In this document: piece by piece, positions 39,201 to 45,728 of the stretch
How positions within the stretch are numbered: the stretch's first letter is position 1
Layout of the letters: each line of letters begins with the position of its first letter
Source of the DNA: Catonia carolina
Taxonomy: Eukaryota; Arthropoda; Insecta; Hemiptera; Achilidae
Reading direction: 5' to 3'
NCBI GenBank assembly: GCA_035578175.1
Contig: JAQMRL010000004.1
Coordinates: 39,206,901 to 39,270,900 of the forward strand
DNA length: 64,000 bases
Made by a program: the position numbers and the translations under genes
The notes under the pieces: generated by a model
What the model saw: the letters and a program-made list of their open reading frames with translations, nothing else
What the model was told of the DNA's origin: nothing
The model's database searches: none

Positions 39201-42200
39201 GAGAGGCGAGCATGTTACCAACTACGCCAATGCGGCCGGCAATGAAATGTGTTTAAAAAGTATGTTCTGCTTGTGAATATAATCACTTAAACTTCCTAGG
39301 TGCTGCTGCACTTATCATCAACTGTATCACAAACTGTCGTATCTCAAAAATCATGTTTTTCTAGGAGAGCCGTTTAAAATTTTACATTAAGTTCTCCATC
39401 CTACATCTCAGCAATTCGTTACAGTATGTGATCCACTGTAACTTATGTAATATAAACTAATGACATATATCTATAGATAAAAGTATCCTGATCGAAAATG
39501 AATGCTAACAAATACATGATGATTACTGCTGTTTTATTAATTCTACATTAATACAGCCAGCGCTGTACATAAAATGTGATGCACATATTTTGTGCATGAA
39601 AATATGGATATTGTGATTTATCCTGATGATTGCTACCTAACCCTATCTAGGAGATCCCAATATAAATGGCAATTTTATTATTTAGTTTTTTTTTAATTAG
39701 GTAGGCCTGCTTATTCGTATACATCACATACAGTTTCGGTTTCATTAGGTAAGTGACCGCTTCACAAACTGACGAATCTACAGATACGTCAGAGTTAGGA
39801 ATCACAATTCAAGTTTTACAAAGTGACGTTCTCAATATAAGAAAGTATGTGATGTACAATTCATAACTTTTTGTGAGTTACGCAGAAACATTATTGCTCG
39901 TATCTTTGTTAATAACAAAGATATAAATAAGTCAGTTTGTGATGTTGTAGAGTACACCCAGACACATTCATTGACGACCTAATTTAAAATTTTTTAAGAT
40001 ACGTCACTTTGTGATGCAGACGACGGTGCGTGCGCCAAGCATTAATGTAGTATCTTATGGCAGATGCCATTATGAGCGAAGCATTGTTTCTAAAATAAGA
40101 TTATTTACATTAAAATTGTTGTAGACTATTTAAGGGCTAGGGTTTTGACTATTTCTGATAGCAAAAAATATGAAACCAACAGAGATTAATAAACAAATTA
40201 GTGAAATATTACAATGATTTGTTGCAGTATGTAAAAAATGGAGTATAAGATAACTCATTGTTTACATTTTGTCACCTTCTTATTCTTTACTAACAGATTA
40301 CAAAAACTATTCTGTATGTAACTGTGACAAATCCATGATTCTATTCAAAACAAAATTCTGGGTATCTTCGTATGCAGTATCATATTGCTTCATGATATAA
40401 GTGAGCAACATTGGCCATCATCACATCTGTTGGTGTGATTATTGCTATAGAAAGATTTAATCTATTGGATAGATATGTCAGAAGTATGAACTTGTATTTC
40501 ATGAATTTTTCTTTGTTTATTTTAGGATGACGATGAAGAAACAGATAGTACAGATAGATTAGTAATTGATGAAAGTGCTGATCGTGAAAGAGAGAACAAT
40601 GGAGGCAGTGAAGTAAATAGTGAGGATATTCCAGAGTGCCAAGGTTGTCACCAGAGGGCTGCATTATTTGTATGCGCCGGTTGTGGTAACCAGTGGTATT
40701 GTAGTCGAGAATGCCAGGTAATTGTTCTGTAGTCATGTACGAGGGGGTACCCAAAAGTACCGGAATAGCTCTGCTGTGGGCGGAGCTTGTGCAGTACAAA
40801 TTCCCGCCACTAGGCTGCTTGTAGCGCTACTCATTGCCAGTTCAATGCCATTTTGTTCGTTGATCTAGCTTGTTCTGTTCTTGTGCAGTGATTGTTCTCG
40901 CTAGTGCTGTTTTGTGCTCGTGTCGTTTTTCATGATGGCAAGTTTTAATGAACAACGTGCGGCTGTGAAATTTTGCTTCTTGCTCGGTAAAAACGCCGCG
41001 GAAACAGTTGTAATGTTGAACACAGCTTACAAAGACGACACTATTGGAAAAACCCAAGTGTACGAGTGGTTTTTGCGCTTTAAAAATGGCGACATGTCGA
41101 TTGAGAACAAACCTCGTTCTGGACGACCGTCGACTTCCCGAACAGACGAAAATGTTGTGAAAGTGAAAGAAATTGTACGAACAGACCGACGACAGACCAT
41201 TGACCAAATATCACAGGTTAGTGGGTTATCTTGGAGCTCAGTCCAACGCATTTTAACAGAAGACTTGACAATGAAAAGAGTCGCTGCCAAGTTTGTGCCT
41301 CGGGTTCTGACAGACACTCAAAAGGAACGTCTAATTGAAACGTGTAGTGATTTGAAACAACAGCTTGAAACTGATCCAGATTTCATGTCAAAGATCATTA
41401 CGGGTGACGAGTCTTGGTGCTATGGGTACGATCCAGAAACCAAACAACAATCCAGTCAATGGAAGACTTCATTTCCACCCCGACCAAAAAAAAGTCGTCA
41501 AGTCAGATCGAACATCAAAACAATGCTGATTTGTTTTTTTGATGTGAGGGGAATTGTCCATTCAGAGTTCGTTCCACCAGGCCAGACGGTAAATCAAGCT
41601 TTTTATCTTGAAGTGTTAAGAAGACTACGAAACAGCATTCGTCGTAAAAGACCTAATTTGTGGCAGACAGGGGACTGGTTTTTCCACCACGACAACGCGC
41701 CTGCACACACGGCAATCTCGGTTACCCAGTTTTTGGCGAAAAACGGCATGGTTTTGCTACCACACGCACCGTACTCACCCGATCTGGCTCCGTGTGATTT
41801 GTTCTTGTTCCCACGCATGAAAAGGGGCATGAAAGGTCTCCGATTTAACAACGTTGATGATGTCAAGAAAAAAACGACGGATGAGCTGGCAGCCATCACT
41901 GAAGAGGAGTACAAAAAATGTTTTGAACAGTGGAAGCACCGGTGGGACAAATGTATTAGTTGTAATGGAGAGTATTTTGAAGGGGATAAGGTTCTTTTGT
42001 AAAAAAATTAAAAATAAATAGTTTTAAAAAATAATTCCGGTTTCTTTTGGGTACCCCCTCGTATATATACTAACTTAAGATAATTTGTCAAAGTTTTGAG
42101 AGCATCACCTTATATAGTAGGCCTTCATGCTAAGAAGTTTTCCTACCCTTGGTGATAATGTCACTGCTAACATCACAGTGGAGGAGATAAAGGATTGGCT

Positions 42201-44126
42201 GGTGTTATTTTTTTTAATTTAATAATTAAATTACTATAAATTCTCGATTTTCCACAACAGATTACAGAAACTGAAAATTTACATAATTAGACGAGTAGTA
42301 ATTAAAAAATGAAATGATTAAAAATAAAATTTAAAATGGAATAACAAACTTGTAAAATCATAGAGGAAAATTATGCCTAATGGGAAAAGTTTCAGAGTTA
42401 CAATGAACTGATGGAACCCACAACTAAGTTGGTGTCTTGTGTTTCCGTTATGCCTAATTTAGCGAGATCAGCCAGATAAGAAGATGTAAATGAAAATGAC
42501 ATCTGAGTGTTTTCACGGAAATTAATATTAAAGTAACTTCTTAGTGGTGTCCATATTTGCAGTTCGTTATTCATAGTTTTATTTTTCTCTTGAAATCTGA
42601 ACTCTAACTTTTTCCTAAAATATTTTATTCTTTTTAAAATATTCAGTACTTTTAACACTTTCTGGTCATGTGTCATCGTGACACAACTTGTGTTTTGGCT
42701 ATTTTGTATCTGCCGCTACTTTTTTAACTTCTATTGTGTGTTGCTGTTTGTAGAATGAAATATAAAACTTTTTTCAGAAAGATAACATTTGTCTATTTGC
42801 TATTGTTATTTCTTTTTTGTATCAAAATGCATTGCCTCACTTCATGAAAACGCCCAAGTTGTGAGACATTAGTTTTACTTGTCATGTGATTTAACCTATA
42901 TGAGATTTGTTTGCATATGGGTACCAGATCATTTTTATTCAGCAAAATCATGCAGTTTAATTTTGTATTTTGAAATATTACTTAAAACGTACAATGCGGG
43001 ACAGCCGTATTTATGCGGTTTATTGAACACTACCAGGTGATTGTCGGATGCATAAGTGCAGCTGGTCTACATGTTTTATTATCTCTTCTTTGTACATTCA
43101 GGCAAGGTGAATTGTGATTCCATTATTGGGGAGTCCTATAAAAAGGTTCATTTTATGATAGTATACGATATCAATTCTTGAACAGTCACAGGTTTTTTTG
43201 TCGGAATTTTAAAAACTGATATATTTATAACTCAGTTTGAAGTTTTCCGTGCAATTTTATTTGTTACTTATAAATTTAGTGTTAAATGAAATATTTTTGT
43301 ATATTATTGATCATTTAGCTACGTATATTTCATAATTTTTGATGATTATATTATTTAATCTACATTCTTATAATCACATAAGAAAACTTAATCATTTACA
43401 CAATTTTTCTATGTTTTCTAGTAATAGTAATAATATTATAAAAATTTATTTTATTACATTACTTGTGTTACAATTACTTGATAACGCAAAAGTATTGTAG
43501 TAAATATTAAGTATGGTAAAAATAATACAATTTTTGTTTATGATATAATTGTGTCAAGCCAGTTTACAATTGAAATATTGCTTCGTCACGGCAAATGACC
43601 TTGCCCACAGGGCTGTATTGAACATGTTAAGATGTAATGTAGGAATTCTCATGTCCATAATCATACAATTATTGTTAGTGATTTGTTTTTGTAATCTTTG
43701 TTTCATTGCAGTTAATGACATTTTTCACAGTAAATACACCAATTTAAATTTTCATCAGATTGACGATTATGTTTGATATGGTTAAAAGATAGAAAATGGT
43801 CAAAATGCAATGATAATTGTTAAAAAAAAGAATGTGAATGTAAGCAAGAATTCATTAACATAAATATGAATTGAACGGGCAATCAAGTTCTCAATTTTTT
43901 GATTATAAATCAATTCGAGTTTGTCATTCAATTTTCAAAAAATTATATGAGTTTGTCATTCAATTTTCAAAAAATTATATACTTTTTGACATTAACCTAA
44001 TATAATTGATATTACTTTAAACTTTTAGTAGCTCTTTAGTTATCAGATTTTTAATGTTTGGTATTTTTCTTGTTTCAGGTCACAGCTTGGGAAGAACACT
44101 CAGAAGTATGTTCTGATCAGTGTTAA
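11144..44126 (+). CDS. MYND zinc-finger nuclear protein, nine exons, 899 aa
   Basis: CDS = join(11144-12220, 25193-25344, 26981-27236, 31148-31446, 33667-33824, 36459-36895, 38191-38271, 40526-40717, 44079-44126). All introns are GT-AG and all phases match, giving 2,700 nt with a single stop. Residues 1-359 are Asn/Ser/Thr- and Glu/Asp-rich. Residues 360-410 contain basic patches (NRKR, TKRQR) that could be nuclear signals. Residues 411-480 form a heptad-like, Arg/Glu-rich coiled coil. A Ser/Pro-rich linker, an Arg motif (RHPENVPRRGRRM, about 597-609) and a polyproline/PPPY stretch follow. Cys 858, 861, 870, 873, 879, 883, His 891 and Cys 895 fit a MYND zinc finger, a protein-protein interaction module common in transcriptional corepressors. 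The architecture suggests a chromatin or transcription adaptor; this is inference. I do not recognise the orthologue. The first ATG (11144) has a second in-frame ATG three codons on. Confidence 0.85.
13934..14310 (-). repeat. R395 retroposon copy
   Basis: On the + strand it reads TGTTGTTTAGGCCATCAGTC, GGCTGGTTTGAACCTCTAG and the remaining family blocks to AGCAGATCGCTTGCAAATAA. The last ~35 bp of that end are missing. Confidence 0.85.
16240..16680 (-). pseudogene. LINE ORF2 C-terminal fragment (decayed)
   Basis: Minus-strand frames give EKERKILRSV, then PKIPKSKWITETEDLRQLQI and NIDKLQHFRNSIKNHKFEHD. This has the layout of the post-RT C-terminus of a common insect LINE, compare 24583-24882 and 60706-61179. 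Stops interrupt it. Confidence 0.55.
16830..16882. repeat. (TCC/TTC)n pyrimidine tract
   Basis: A run of TCC and TTC units, about 50 bp, giving polySer in one frame; not a gene. Confidence 0.85.
17005..17835. mobile_element. Long-TIR DNA element with TA flanks
   Basis: Inverted ends of ~120 bp. The left starts CTGTCTGTCT and the right is its complement, followed inside by GGCCTCC, GCAAATTGTAAAA, ATTTCAGAAAA and TTAAGTAAC blocks shared by both arms. TA dinucleotides flank both ends (17003-17004, 17836-17837), as for the Tc1/mariner superfamily. No transposase frame. Confidence 0.7.
18488..18522 (+). repeat. SINE-B fragment (tRNA T-arm)
   Basis: GGTCCCGGATTCGACTCCCGG matches the T-arm of the tRNA-Gly-like head of SINE-B (36255-36437). 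Only this scrap remains. Confidence 0.55.
18535..18928 (-). repeat. R395 retroposon, near full length
   Basis: On the + strand it runs from TGTTGTTTAGGTCAAC to GCCC-GTTAT-GGGC and TGAA. The flanks GTTAAACCC and GTTAAAACC look like an imperfect 8-9 bp target duplication. It keeps all family blocks. Confidence 0.88.
18955..19123 (+). repeat. SINE-A (tRNA-derived), complete
   Basis: A tRNA-derived head starts CCGGCCGCATTGGCGTAG, with an A-box-like region (TAGTTGGTAACGTG) and a B box (GGTTCGAATCC), then a body (GGCATATTTTCATACGTTAC) and an A-rich end. The 12-bp direct repeat GTCCCATAATTT flanks it (18943-18954 and 19124-19135), a target-site duplication from target-primed reverse transcription. 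Confidence 0.93.
19143..19694 (-). repeat. R395 retroposon, interrupted by SINE-A
   Basis: On the + strand it starts with GTTGTTGTTTAGG and resumes after the SINE at GAGGAGTGAGGTG, running to TTTTGGGCAA. TTATAATAT flanks both sides, a 9-bp target duplication. The variable TTG run at the start is typical of this end. Confidence 0.87.
19200..19386 (-). repeat. SINE-A inserted in R395
   Basis: A reverse-orientation SINE-A copy. CGAGGAGT (19192-19199 and 19387-19394) is its target duplication, and R395 sequence continues directly on both sides. The B box reads GGTTTGAATCTC in this copy. Confidence 0.92.
21290..21783. mobile_element. Tigger/pogo-like non-autonomous element
   Basis: 494 bp between TA dinucleotides (21288-21289, 21784-21785). 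The ends are CAGTAAAACCCCG and CGGGGTTTTACTT with subterminal TTCGGAT motifs. CAGTARAACC ends and TA duplication fit the pogo/Tigger group. There is no transposase. A diverged, broken copy is at 7750-8691. Confidence 0.8.
21820..22330 (-). pseudogene. LINE ORF2 terminal fragment (decayed)
   Basis: The minus strand holds the typical insect LINE C-terminal region, with GHSELSNEGFVKPAE, MLEDHR and then a GGNNPRLGILEEIVKCC-like end spread over several frames with many stops. Open frames on the + strand here are shadows. Confidence 0.6.
23040..24240 (-). repeat. GCCCTA-family element, interrupted by R395
   Basis: 23040-23162 and 23575-24240 together align with 54290-55115: CTAAACTAGGCT, AATAAAAGTTGTA, the TTTTGAGAAAATTGCAAAAA block, TACTTCCGGTTGACC, CACAGACCAATCGCT, and the end ATATAGGGCAAGAGAAAA. 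The gap is exactly the R395 copy and its duplicated target. Confidence 0.85.
23171..23566 (+). repeat. R395 retroposon, complete with 8-bp TSD
   Basis: 396 bp from TTGCCCATAACGGGC to CCTAAACAACA. AACTTTAT flanks it exactly (23163-23170 and 23567-23574). It is inserted in a GCCCTA-family element, whose uninterrupted copies give the empty site. This copy best defines both ends of the family. Confidence 0.95.
24300..24885 (+). pseudogene. LINE ORF2 C-terminal fragment (sense strand)
   Basis: The + strand gives VTYGSETLAKVTKTKAVD, RRILRTCIGKKNKVDGQWR, RKKRISFLGHLIRTP and, after a stop, an open 99-aa tail with WIRNVKEDMIELGLTFNDLE and RPARSARMKAYWQN. This is the C-terminal region after the reverse transcriptase in a common insect LINE family. 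It is the only LINE fragment in the host gene's introns lying in sense orientation. Confidence 0.85.
25193..25344 (+). CDS. Exon 2, residues 360-410
   Basis: Acceptor TTTTAG|AAC, donor AAAG|GTATAT. It encodes NRKRTLVQRNEG, a Glu/Gly run, a Ser/Glu run and GGTKRQRVEVEAEDERE, with a split Arg codon at the end (phase 2). Basic KRKR-like patches within acidic sequence could be nuclear import signals. Confidence 0.85.
25410..25724 (-). repeat. R395 retroposon, truncated
   Basis: On the + strand it begins after a short TGTTG run with TGTTGTTTAGGTCATCAGCC and stops at GTGATAAGAAACAG, where a LINE fragment begins. It lies 65 bp after exon 2. Confidence 0.85.
25725..25935 (-). pseudogene. LINE RT C-terminal fragment
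   Basis: Minus strand: DYTAEINKRIERTHSAFVKM, KNLLIDKSLSLDLRLRMVQC, CIFSTVL then a stop and GTEDWTSKNMNIRIDAFE. This is the KMRLLRCYVWSVLLYGAE-type segment of insect LINEs. The open frame at 25874-26062 (+) is a shadow. Confidence 0.75.
26091..26345. mobile_element. Small fold-back MITE
   Basis: About 255 bp, two ~75-bp inverted arms. The left has TTATATAATAAAT, AAGCTGCCTTTATTTTTTATT and TTCAGTGGATC; the right is the complement, ending ATTTATTATATAA. The middle is ~90 bp. No coding capacity. Confidence 0.8.
26818..26876. repeat. Cluster of short GTGTTAACAC inverted repeats
   Basis: GTGTTGAACACT-AAC-AGTGTTCAACAC is a perfect 12-bp inverted repeat. It is followed by two direct copies of AGTGTTAACAC, each itself palindromic. 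It lies ~105 bp upstream of exon 3. Confidence 0.85.
26981..27236 (+). CDS. Exon 3, coiled coil, residues 410-495
   Basis: Acceptor TTTCAG|G completes the split Arg codon; donor CCTAAG|GTGAAA, phase 0. It encodes LVREYVERCTQSVEEMSRN through LERLLRRRRQAMML, a strongly helical, charged coiled coil with a run of four Arg, then NGLTQEWATDYSKPK. This is the best-conserved-looking segment besides the zinc finger. Confidence 0.9.
27237..29900. other. Intron 3, 5' part, no gene seen
   Basis: AT-rich. The open frame 27315-27662 has no recognisable domain. A 14-bp complementary pair (CCAAACCAATTGGG near 27601 and CCCAATTGGTTTGG near 29813) might be element ends but is too short to call. Confidence 0.45.
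29905..31004 (+). mobile_element. piggyBac-type element, non-autonomous
   Basis: 1.1 kb flanked on both sides by TTAA (29901-29904 and 31005-31008), the target of piggyBac transposases. Ends CCCTTACTAGGTCGC and, inverted, CTTTTAATAGGGCGC are related. It carries a short acidic reading frame like the N-terminus of piggyBac transposases, but no DDD catalytic domain. It lies in intron 3, ending 139 bp before exon 4. Confidence 0.72.
30300..30494 (+). pseudogene. Acidic ORF, probable piggyBac transposase N-terminus
   Basis: MARFLDLNNFSDINYVNEAL followed by an acidic stretch (SGDKTDEEDALKESEHD) of 64 aa, ending in TAG. Acidic N-termini of this kind are usual in piggyBac-like transposases, and the TTAA-bounded context supports it. 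A frame-shifted continuation (VTAHQKEFKRQNRNVASS) follows. The catalytic domain is absent. Identification rests mostly on context. Confidence 0.5.
31148..31446 (+). CDS. Exon 4, residues 496-595
   Basis: Acceptor GATTACAG|ATG, donor TTACAG|GTAAGC, phase 2 out. It encodes a Ser/Pro/Asn-rich stretch with repeated PI-LPKPI-like segments and ends VIGEGRQGPILDVKSIIADY, continuing into the Arg motif of exon 5. The initial ATG is internal, not a start. Confidence 0.87.
31447..33666. other. Intron 4
   Basis: AT-rich, no gene. It contains the direct repeat pair at 32843-33245. Confidence 0.5.
32843..33245. repeat. Imperfect direct repeat pair
   Basis: 32843-32937 and 33124-33220 share, in order, a GTAGTA region, ACAGTTCTT/ATAGTTCTT, TCAAGTCA/TCGAGTCA, TTTTTTTGTGCAGTT, CATTC, CCAGC and GATGGCCA. 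The copies are diverged and ~280 bp apart. Confidence 0.7.
33667..33824 (+). CDS. Exon 5, residues 595-648
   Basis: Acceptor GGGACAG|G, donor TTCTG|GTAAAT. The correct frame, set by the phases of both neighbours, reads RSRHPENVPRRGRRM, then KSPMVSSTRISGSPALMSM and ANMALCSGAHIRNTSQECS. Longer open frames over this exon are the wrong frame. It links the phase-2 end of exon 4 with the phase-1 start of exon 6, which would otherwise be incompatible. The polypyrimidine tract is weak. Confidence 0.85.
34357..34716 (-). repeat. R395 retroposon copy
   Basis: On the + strand TGTTTAGGTCATCAGCC through AGATTTAGTGTAAGTAAG, lacking the outermost bases at both ends. It lies in intron 5 in inverted orientation to the copy at 35743-36136. 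Confidence 0.85.
34845..35229 (-). pseudogene. DDE transposase N-terminal remnant
   Basis: The minus strand starts MSASDSCFVVKHQAGKPLKS and GEKLIILNVYNAL, then after a frame break NPLVSVKDLDKMTDELTDVS and later KEMKYRMKRKLAAVNEDPDL. This resembles the N-terminal helix-turn-helix region of insect IS630/Tc1-like DDE_3 transposases. It is broken by stops and frame changes. Confidence 0.55.
35743..36136 (+). repeat. R395 retroposon, complete with 9-bp TSD
   Basis: 394 bp ending GACCTAAACAACA. ATGGAACAC flanks it exactly at 35734-35742 and 36137-36145. It sits 322 bp before exon 6. Confidence 0.93.
36255..36437 (+). repeat. SINE-B (tRNA-Gly-derived) next to exon 6
   Basis: The head matches a tRNA-Gly(GCC): A box TAGCGTAGTGGTTAGCG, anticodon loop CTGCCAC and T-arm CCGGGTTCGATTCCCGG. 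The body follows (GGTCTGGAAATTTTCACATG, GTTGATGCGACTAAATAAAT) and a poly-A end. The TSD AAGTTATTTTT is at 36244-36254 and 36438-36448. It is a retroposon, not a working tRNA gene: the acceptor stem does not pair well. Confidence 0.93.
36459..36895 (+). CDS. Exon 6, proline-rich, residues 648-793
   Basis: Acceptor TTTTACAG|CA, donor TCAAAG|GTTGGT, phase 0 out. It encodes QENSRPSSTDSTRSTHQTD, GLSFKDVLVQFAKMSQPPPP, a polyproline run with PPPYPE (a possible WW-domain ligand), a Ser/Thr/Pro stretch and SRVSISDLLTSSK. A SINE ends only ~20 nt upstream of the acceptor. Confidence 0.88.
37195..37345 (-). repeat. GCCCTA-family fragment
   Basis: It contains AAAAATCGTAGGAGCC, TTTTGAGAAAATTGCAAAAA, ATAAACTACTACTTC and GGTTGACCGATTTTGAT, as in the 54205-55115 copy. 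Confidence 0.75.
37737..38099 (-). pseudogene. DDE_3 (Tc1/IS630-like) transposase C-terminus
   Basis: An open 120-aa frame with EGHKILRLPPYHPDLNPMEL then IWAKIKNEIA. This is the third-catalytic-residue motif (PDLNPxExxW, Glu) of DDE transposases, followed by a helical region and an acidic Ser/Asp tail. The upstream two catalytic Asp are missing, so it is truncated. It lies antisense in intron 6, ending 91 bp before exon 7. A related N-terminal remnant is at 34845-35229, but exon 6 separates them. Confidence 0.82.
38191..38271 (+). CDS. Exon 7, residues 794-820
   Basis: Acceptor TTGTTGCAG|AAA, donor TTATTG|GTAAGT. An 81-nt, phase 0-0 exon encoding KTRNEITITPVSAQLSSIKS and KDEVVLL. Because it is a multiple of three with phase 0 at both ends, it could be skipped without breaking the frame. 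Confidence 0.78.
38490..38900 (-). pseudogene. LINE ORF2 C-terminal fragment
   Basis: Minus strand: PFFLYESKSWNHTKPQENRV, QAADMRLLQRTKHCDWRDQL and RDEDIRTELNVYNLNGRIS. This is the C-terminal region with LLR..G.TRRDR..NEDIR found in insect LINEs, read through degenerate codons. It is in intron 7, antisense to the host gene. Confidence 0.8.
39071..39240 (-). repeat. SINE-A with 14-bp TSD
   Basis: A reverse SINE-A copy. AATGAAATGTGTTT flanks it exactly (39057-39070, 39241-39254). The B-box region is partly deleted (GGGATTTAGGCATGGTGATG instead of a full box). It is in intron 7. Confidence 0.92.
39755..40025. mobile_element. Candidate TIR element
   Basis: TTCACAAACTGACGAATC near the left and, inverted, ATCACAAAGTGACGTATC near the right could be terminal inverted repeats of a ~270-bp element with GTGACG motifs. 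Exact ends and duplicated target are not clear. Confidence 0.4.
40526..40717 (+). CDS. Exon 8, first part of MYND finger, residues 821-884
   Basis: Acceptor TTTTAG|GAT, donor TGCCAG|GTAATT. An acidic stretch (DDDEETDSTDRLVIDES...) leads to the MYND finger ECQGCHQRAALFVCAGCGN and QWYCSRECQ, with six of the eight zinc ligands. The first element base of an intact mariner lies 22 nt past the donor. Confidence 0.92.
40740..42061 (+). mobile_element. Complete mariner element with intact transposase
   Basis: 1,322 bp between TA dinucleotides (40738-40739 and 42062-42063). Terminal inverted repeats of ~28 bp begin CGAGGGGGTACCCAAAAG on both ends and differ by an indel or two. It carries one uninterrupted transposase. 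It lies in intron 8 of the MYND gene, same strand, with only 20 bases between the exon 8 boundary and the target TA. Structurally it looks recently inserted. Confidence 0.95.
40932..42002 (+). CDS. Mariner transposase, intact, D34D, 356 aa
   Basis: Catalyses cut-and-paste transposition at TA sites. The start is ATG at 40932 or 40935 (MMASFNEQ); upstream GTG is not a eukaryotic start. Residues ~5-55 are the first helix-turn-helix domain (NEQRAAVKFCFLLGKNAAET). A GRPS linker near 67 precedes the second (IDQISQVSGLSWSSVQRIL). The catalytic Asp residues lie in ITGDESW, FHHDNAPAH and SPDLAPCDLFLFP, with 34 residues between the last two. The WVPHEL motif region reads FVPRVL. Length matches the family (about 340-360). 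No stop or frameshift, so it may be active or only recently silenced. Confidence 0.95.
   Translation: MMASFNEQRAAVKFCFLLGKNAAETVVMLNTAYKDDTIGKTQVYEWFLRFKNGDMSIENKPRSGRPSTSRTDENVVKVKEIVRTDRRQTIDQISQVSGLSWSSVQRILTEDLTMKRVAAKFVPRVLTDTQKERLIETCSDLKQQLETDPDFMSKIITGDESWCYGYDPETKQQSSQWKTSFPPRPKKSRQVRSNIKTMLICFFDVRGIVHSEFVPPGQTVNQAFYLEVLRRLRNSIRRKRPNLWQTGDWFFHHDNAPAHTAISVTQFLAKNGMVLLPHAPYSPDLAPCDLFLFPRMKRGMKGLRFNNVDDVKKKTTDELAAITEEEYKKCFEQWKHRWDKCISCNGEYFEGDKVLL
42064..44078. other. Intron 8 downstream of the mariner
   Basis: AT-rich. The minus-strand frame 42398-42676 (92 aa) has no domain I recognise. A tandem duplication lies at 43917-43980. Confidence 0.5.
43917..43980. repeat. Perfect 32-bp tandem duplication
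   Basis: The unit starting GAGTTTGTCATTCAATTTTC occurs twice without a change, 43917-43948 and 43949-43980, about 100 bp before exon 9. Confidence 0.95.
44079..44126 (+). CDS. Exon 9, end of MYND finger and stop
   Basis: Acceptor TTGTTTCAG|GTC. It encodes VTAWEEHSEVCSDQC and TAA. His 891 and Cys 895 supply the last two zinc ligands, so the MYND domain is split by intron 8 between its sixth and seventh ligands. Confidence 0.92.
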   Translation, partial: VTAWEEHSEVCSDQC

Positions 44127-45069
44127 ACTAAATAAAAATTCTGCCATATTTTTAAGAAGAAATTGGCGTAATTTTGTGTGAATGCAATAGTTAAATAACT
44201 AGGATATATTGTACTTTTTACTATAATGACACAATGCATGACTGGAAATATTTTGTAAATTTTTTCAAATTTCCCACCACCTACTACTGTAAATGTAACA
44301 TAATTATTTAATTGTACCAGTTTTATGAAAAAATGGCATCTAAGAGGAAATTGATGTATTAAAAAAATAATCCTAATTCTAACCCATTGTAAACAAATTG
44401 AGTATTGTTATCTATAAAAAAAATTACTCAAAACTAAATTGTAAAACATAAAAATATATGATTTTTGTATTATTTAAATTTAAAAAAAAGTACATTTCAA
44501 GGAGGGTCATAATTTATAGTATTTGTAATTTGAGGGTTTTTCACATTTAAAGTTTGTTTATTGTAACTTTGGAAAAGTATATTATGTTAGAATTTTAATT
44601 TTACTCTAATGTAATTAGGGTTTTCCAAAATTTTTCCTTAGATGCTATTATTTGGTAATAAGTTTAGAAATGTTTTGTTTTTGTATTTGATAACATAGAG
44701 AAATTGCTATGGGCAGCATCGTTTTGTTATAAATTAAGTGGAAATTTATTTGTAAAGAAATTTGGAGTACTTCGTTGTTAAACTAAATTATTTTTATGTT
44801 GCTCATTTTAAAAATTCTCACTTTTGTACAAACACTTCAGTTTATCAGTTTATCTTTTGAATTTAGATCAGTTTCCATGTTTATAACCAGCTTGTGGTTT
44901 TCAGTTATGCAATAATTTACAGTGGCTTCTCCTTTAACTGAATTGGTTGGGATCAAGTCACAGATGGATTACCGAAATGTCTATTAATAGAACTGTAGCT
45001 CATTTGTGACCCTATAGAACTGAGAATTGATCTTATTTTGTTAGATTAGTTATAAAATTCCACCCGTCT
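44127..45069 (+). other. 3' UTR and downstream flank of the MYND gene
   Basis: AT-rich sequence after the stop codon. An AATAAA lies 8 nt past the stop (44134-44139), which is probably too close to be the main signal. I cannot place the cleavage site. Confidence 0.4.
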
Positions 45070-45372
45070 AAAGGTAAAGTCGTTCCATGAGTCAGTTGTT
45101 CAACAGCTGATTTTCGGAGACGAAGGTTCCTGGTTCAAATCCTATTAAAGGTAGTTTCTTTTATACGGATTTCAATACTAGACAGTAGTTACTGGTGTTC
45201 TTTGATAGTTGGGGTTTAATGACCCATAAACTGTCAGGAATGGTCGGCCGGGGTCAGTACAAAACTACACCTCATTAACACGTCATACACATCATCCACA
45301 ATTCAATGGGTCATGGGGTTGTTTATTGTTCTGAATCGAACAGGTAGCAACATGCACACATTAGGGATAAAA
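45070..45372 (+). repeat. SINE-C (tRNA-like head), long body
   Basis: A degenerate tRNA-like head with a B box (GGTTCAAATCC), then CTTTTATACGGATTTCAATA, GGGTTTAATGACCCATAAAC, GGTCGGCCGGGGTCAGTAC and an end near CACACATTAGGGATAAAA. The second copy is reversed at 58953-59215. Confidence 0.8.
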
Positions 45373-45728
45373 AAATTATATATACAGTATATTATATGTA
45401 AGTATTACAGTAAAAGTTTTATATAAATGACTAAAGATAAAACATATTCTGAAAATTTTAATAGATTTTTAAAAAAGCTTAGTTTTTATTTTCTGATCTC
45501 TGATGATGGTGGATATACCGAAACATGTATGTCAGTAGAAAGTAGGATTATATTTATAAAAAAGGTAAAAACAAGTGAAATAGCAGCTGTAACAGATCAG
45601 TGAAAAATTAAATACTTTTACAGTAGAGCTTTACTAAAACAAAACATTTAACAAAGCATTATTTACTAAAACAAAACAAACAATGTGCAGTTTTCTAGAA
45701 AATAAATGTTTATACATAAATATACTTG

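Noticed and set aside
40842..41317. Minus-strand open frames over the mariner (121 and 96 aa)
   Set aside because: They are shadows of the intact transposase.
42398..42676. 92-aa minus-strand frame in intron 8
   Set aside because: It has no domain I can name and no bounded element around it.
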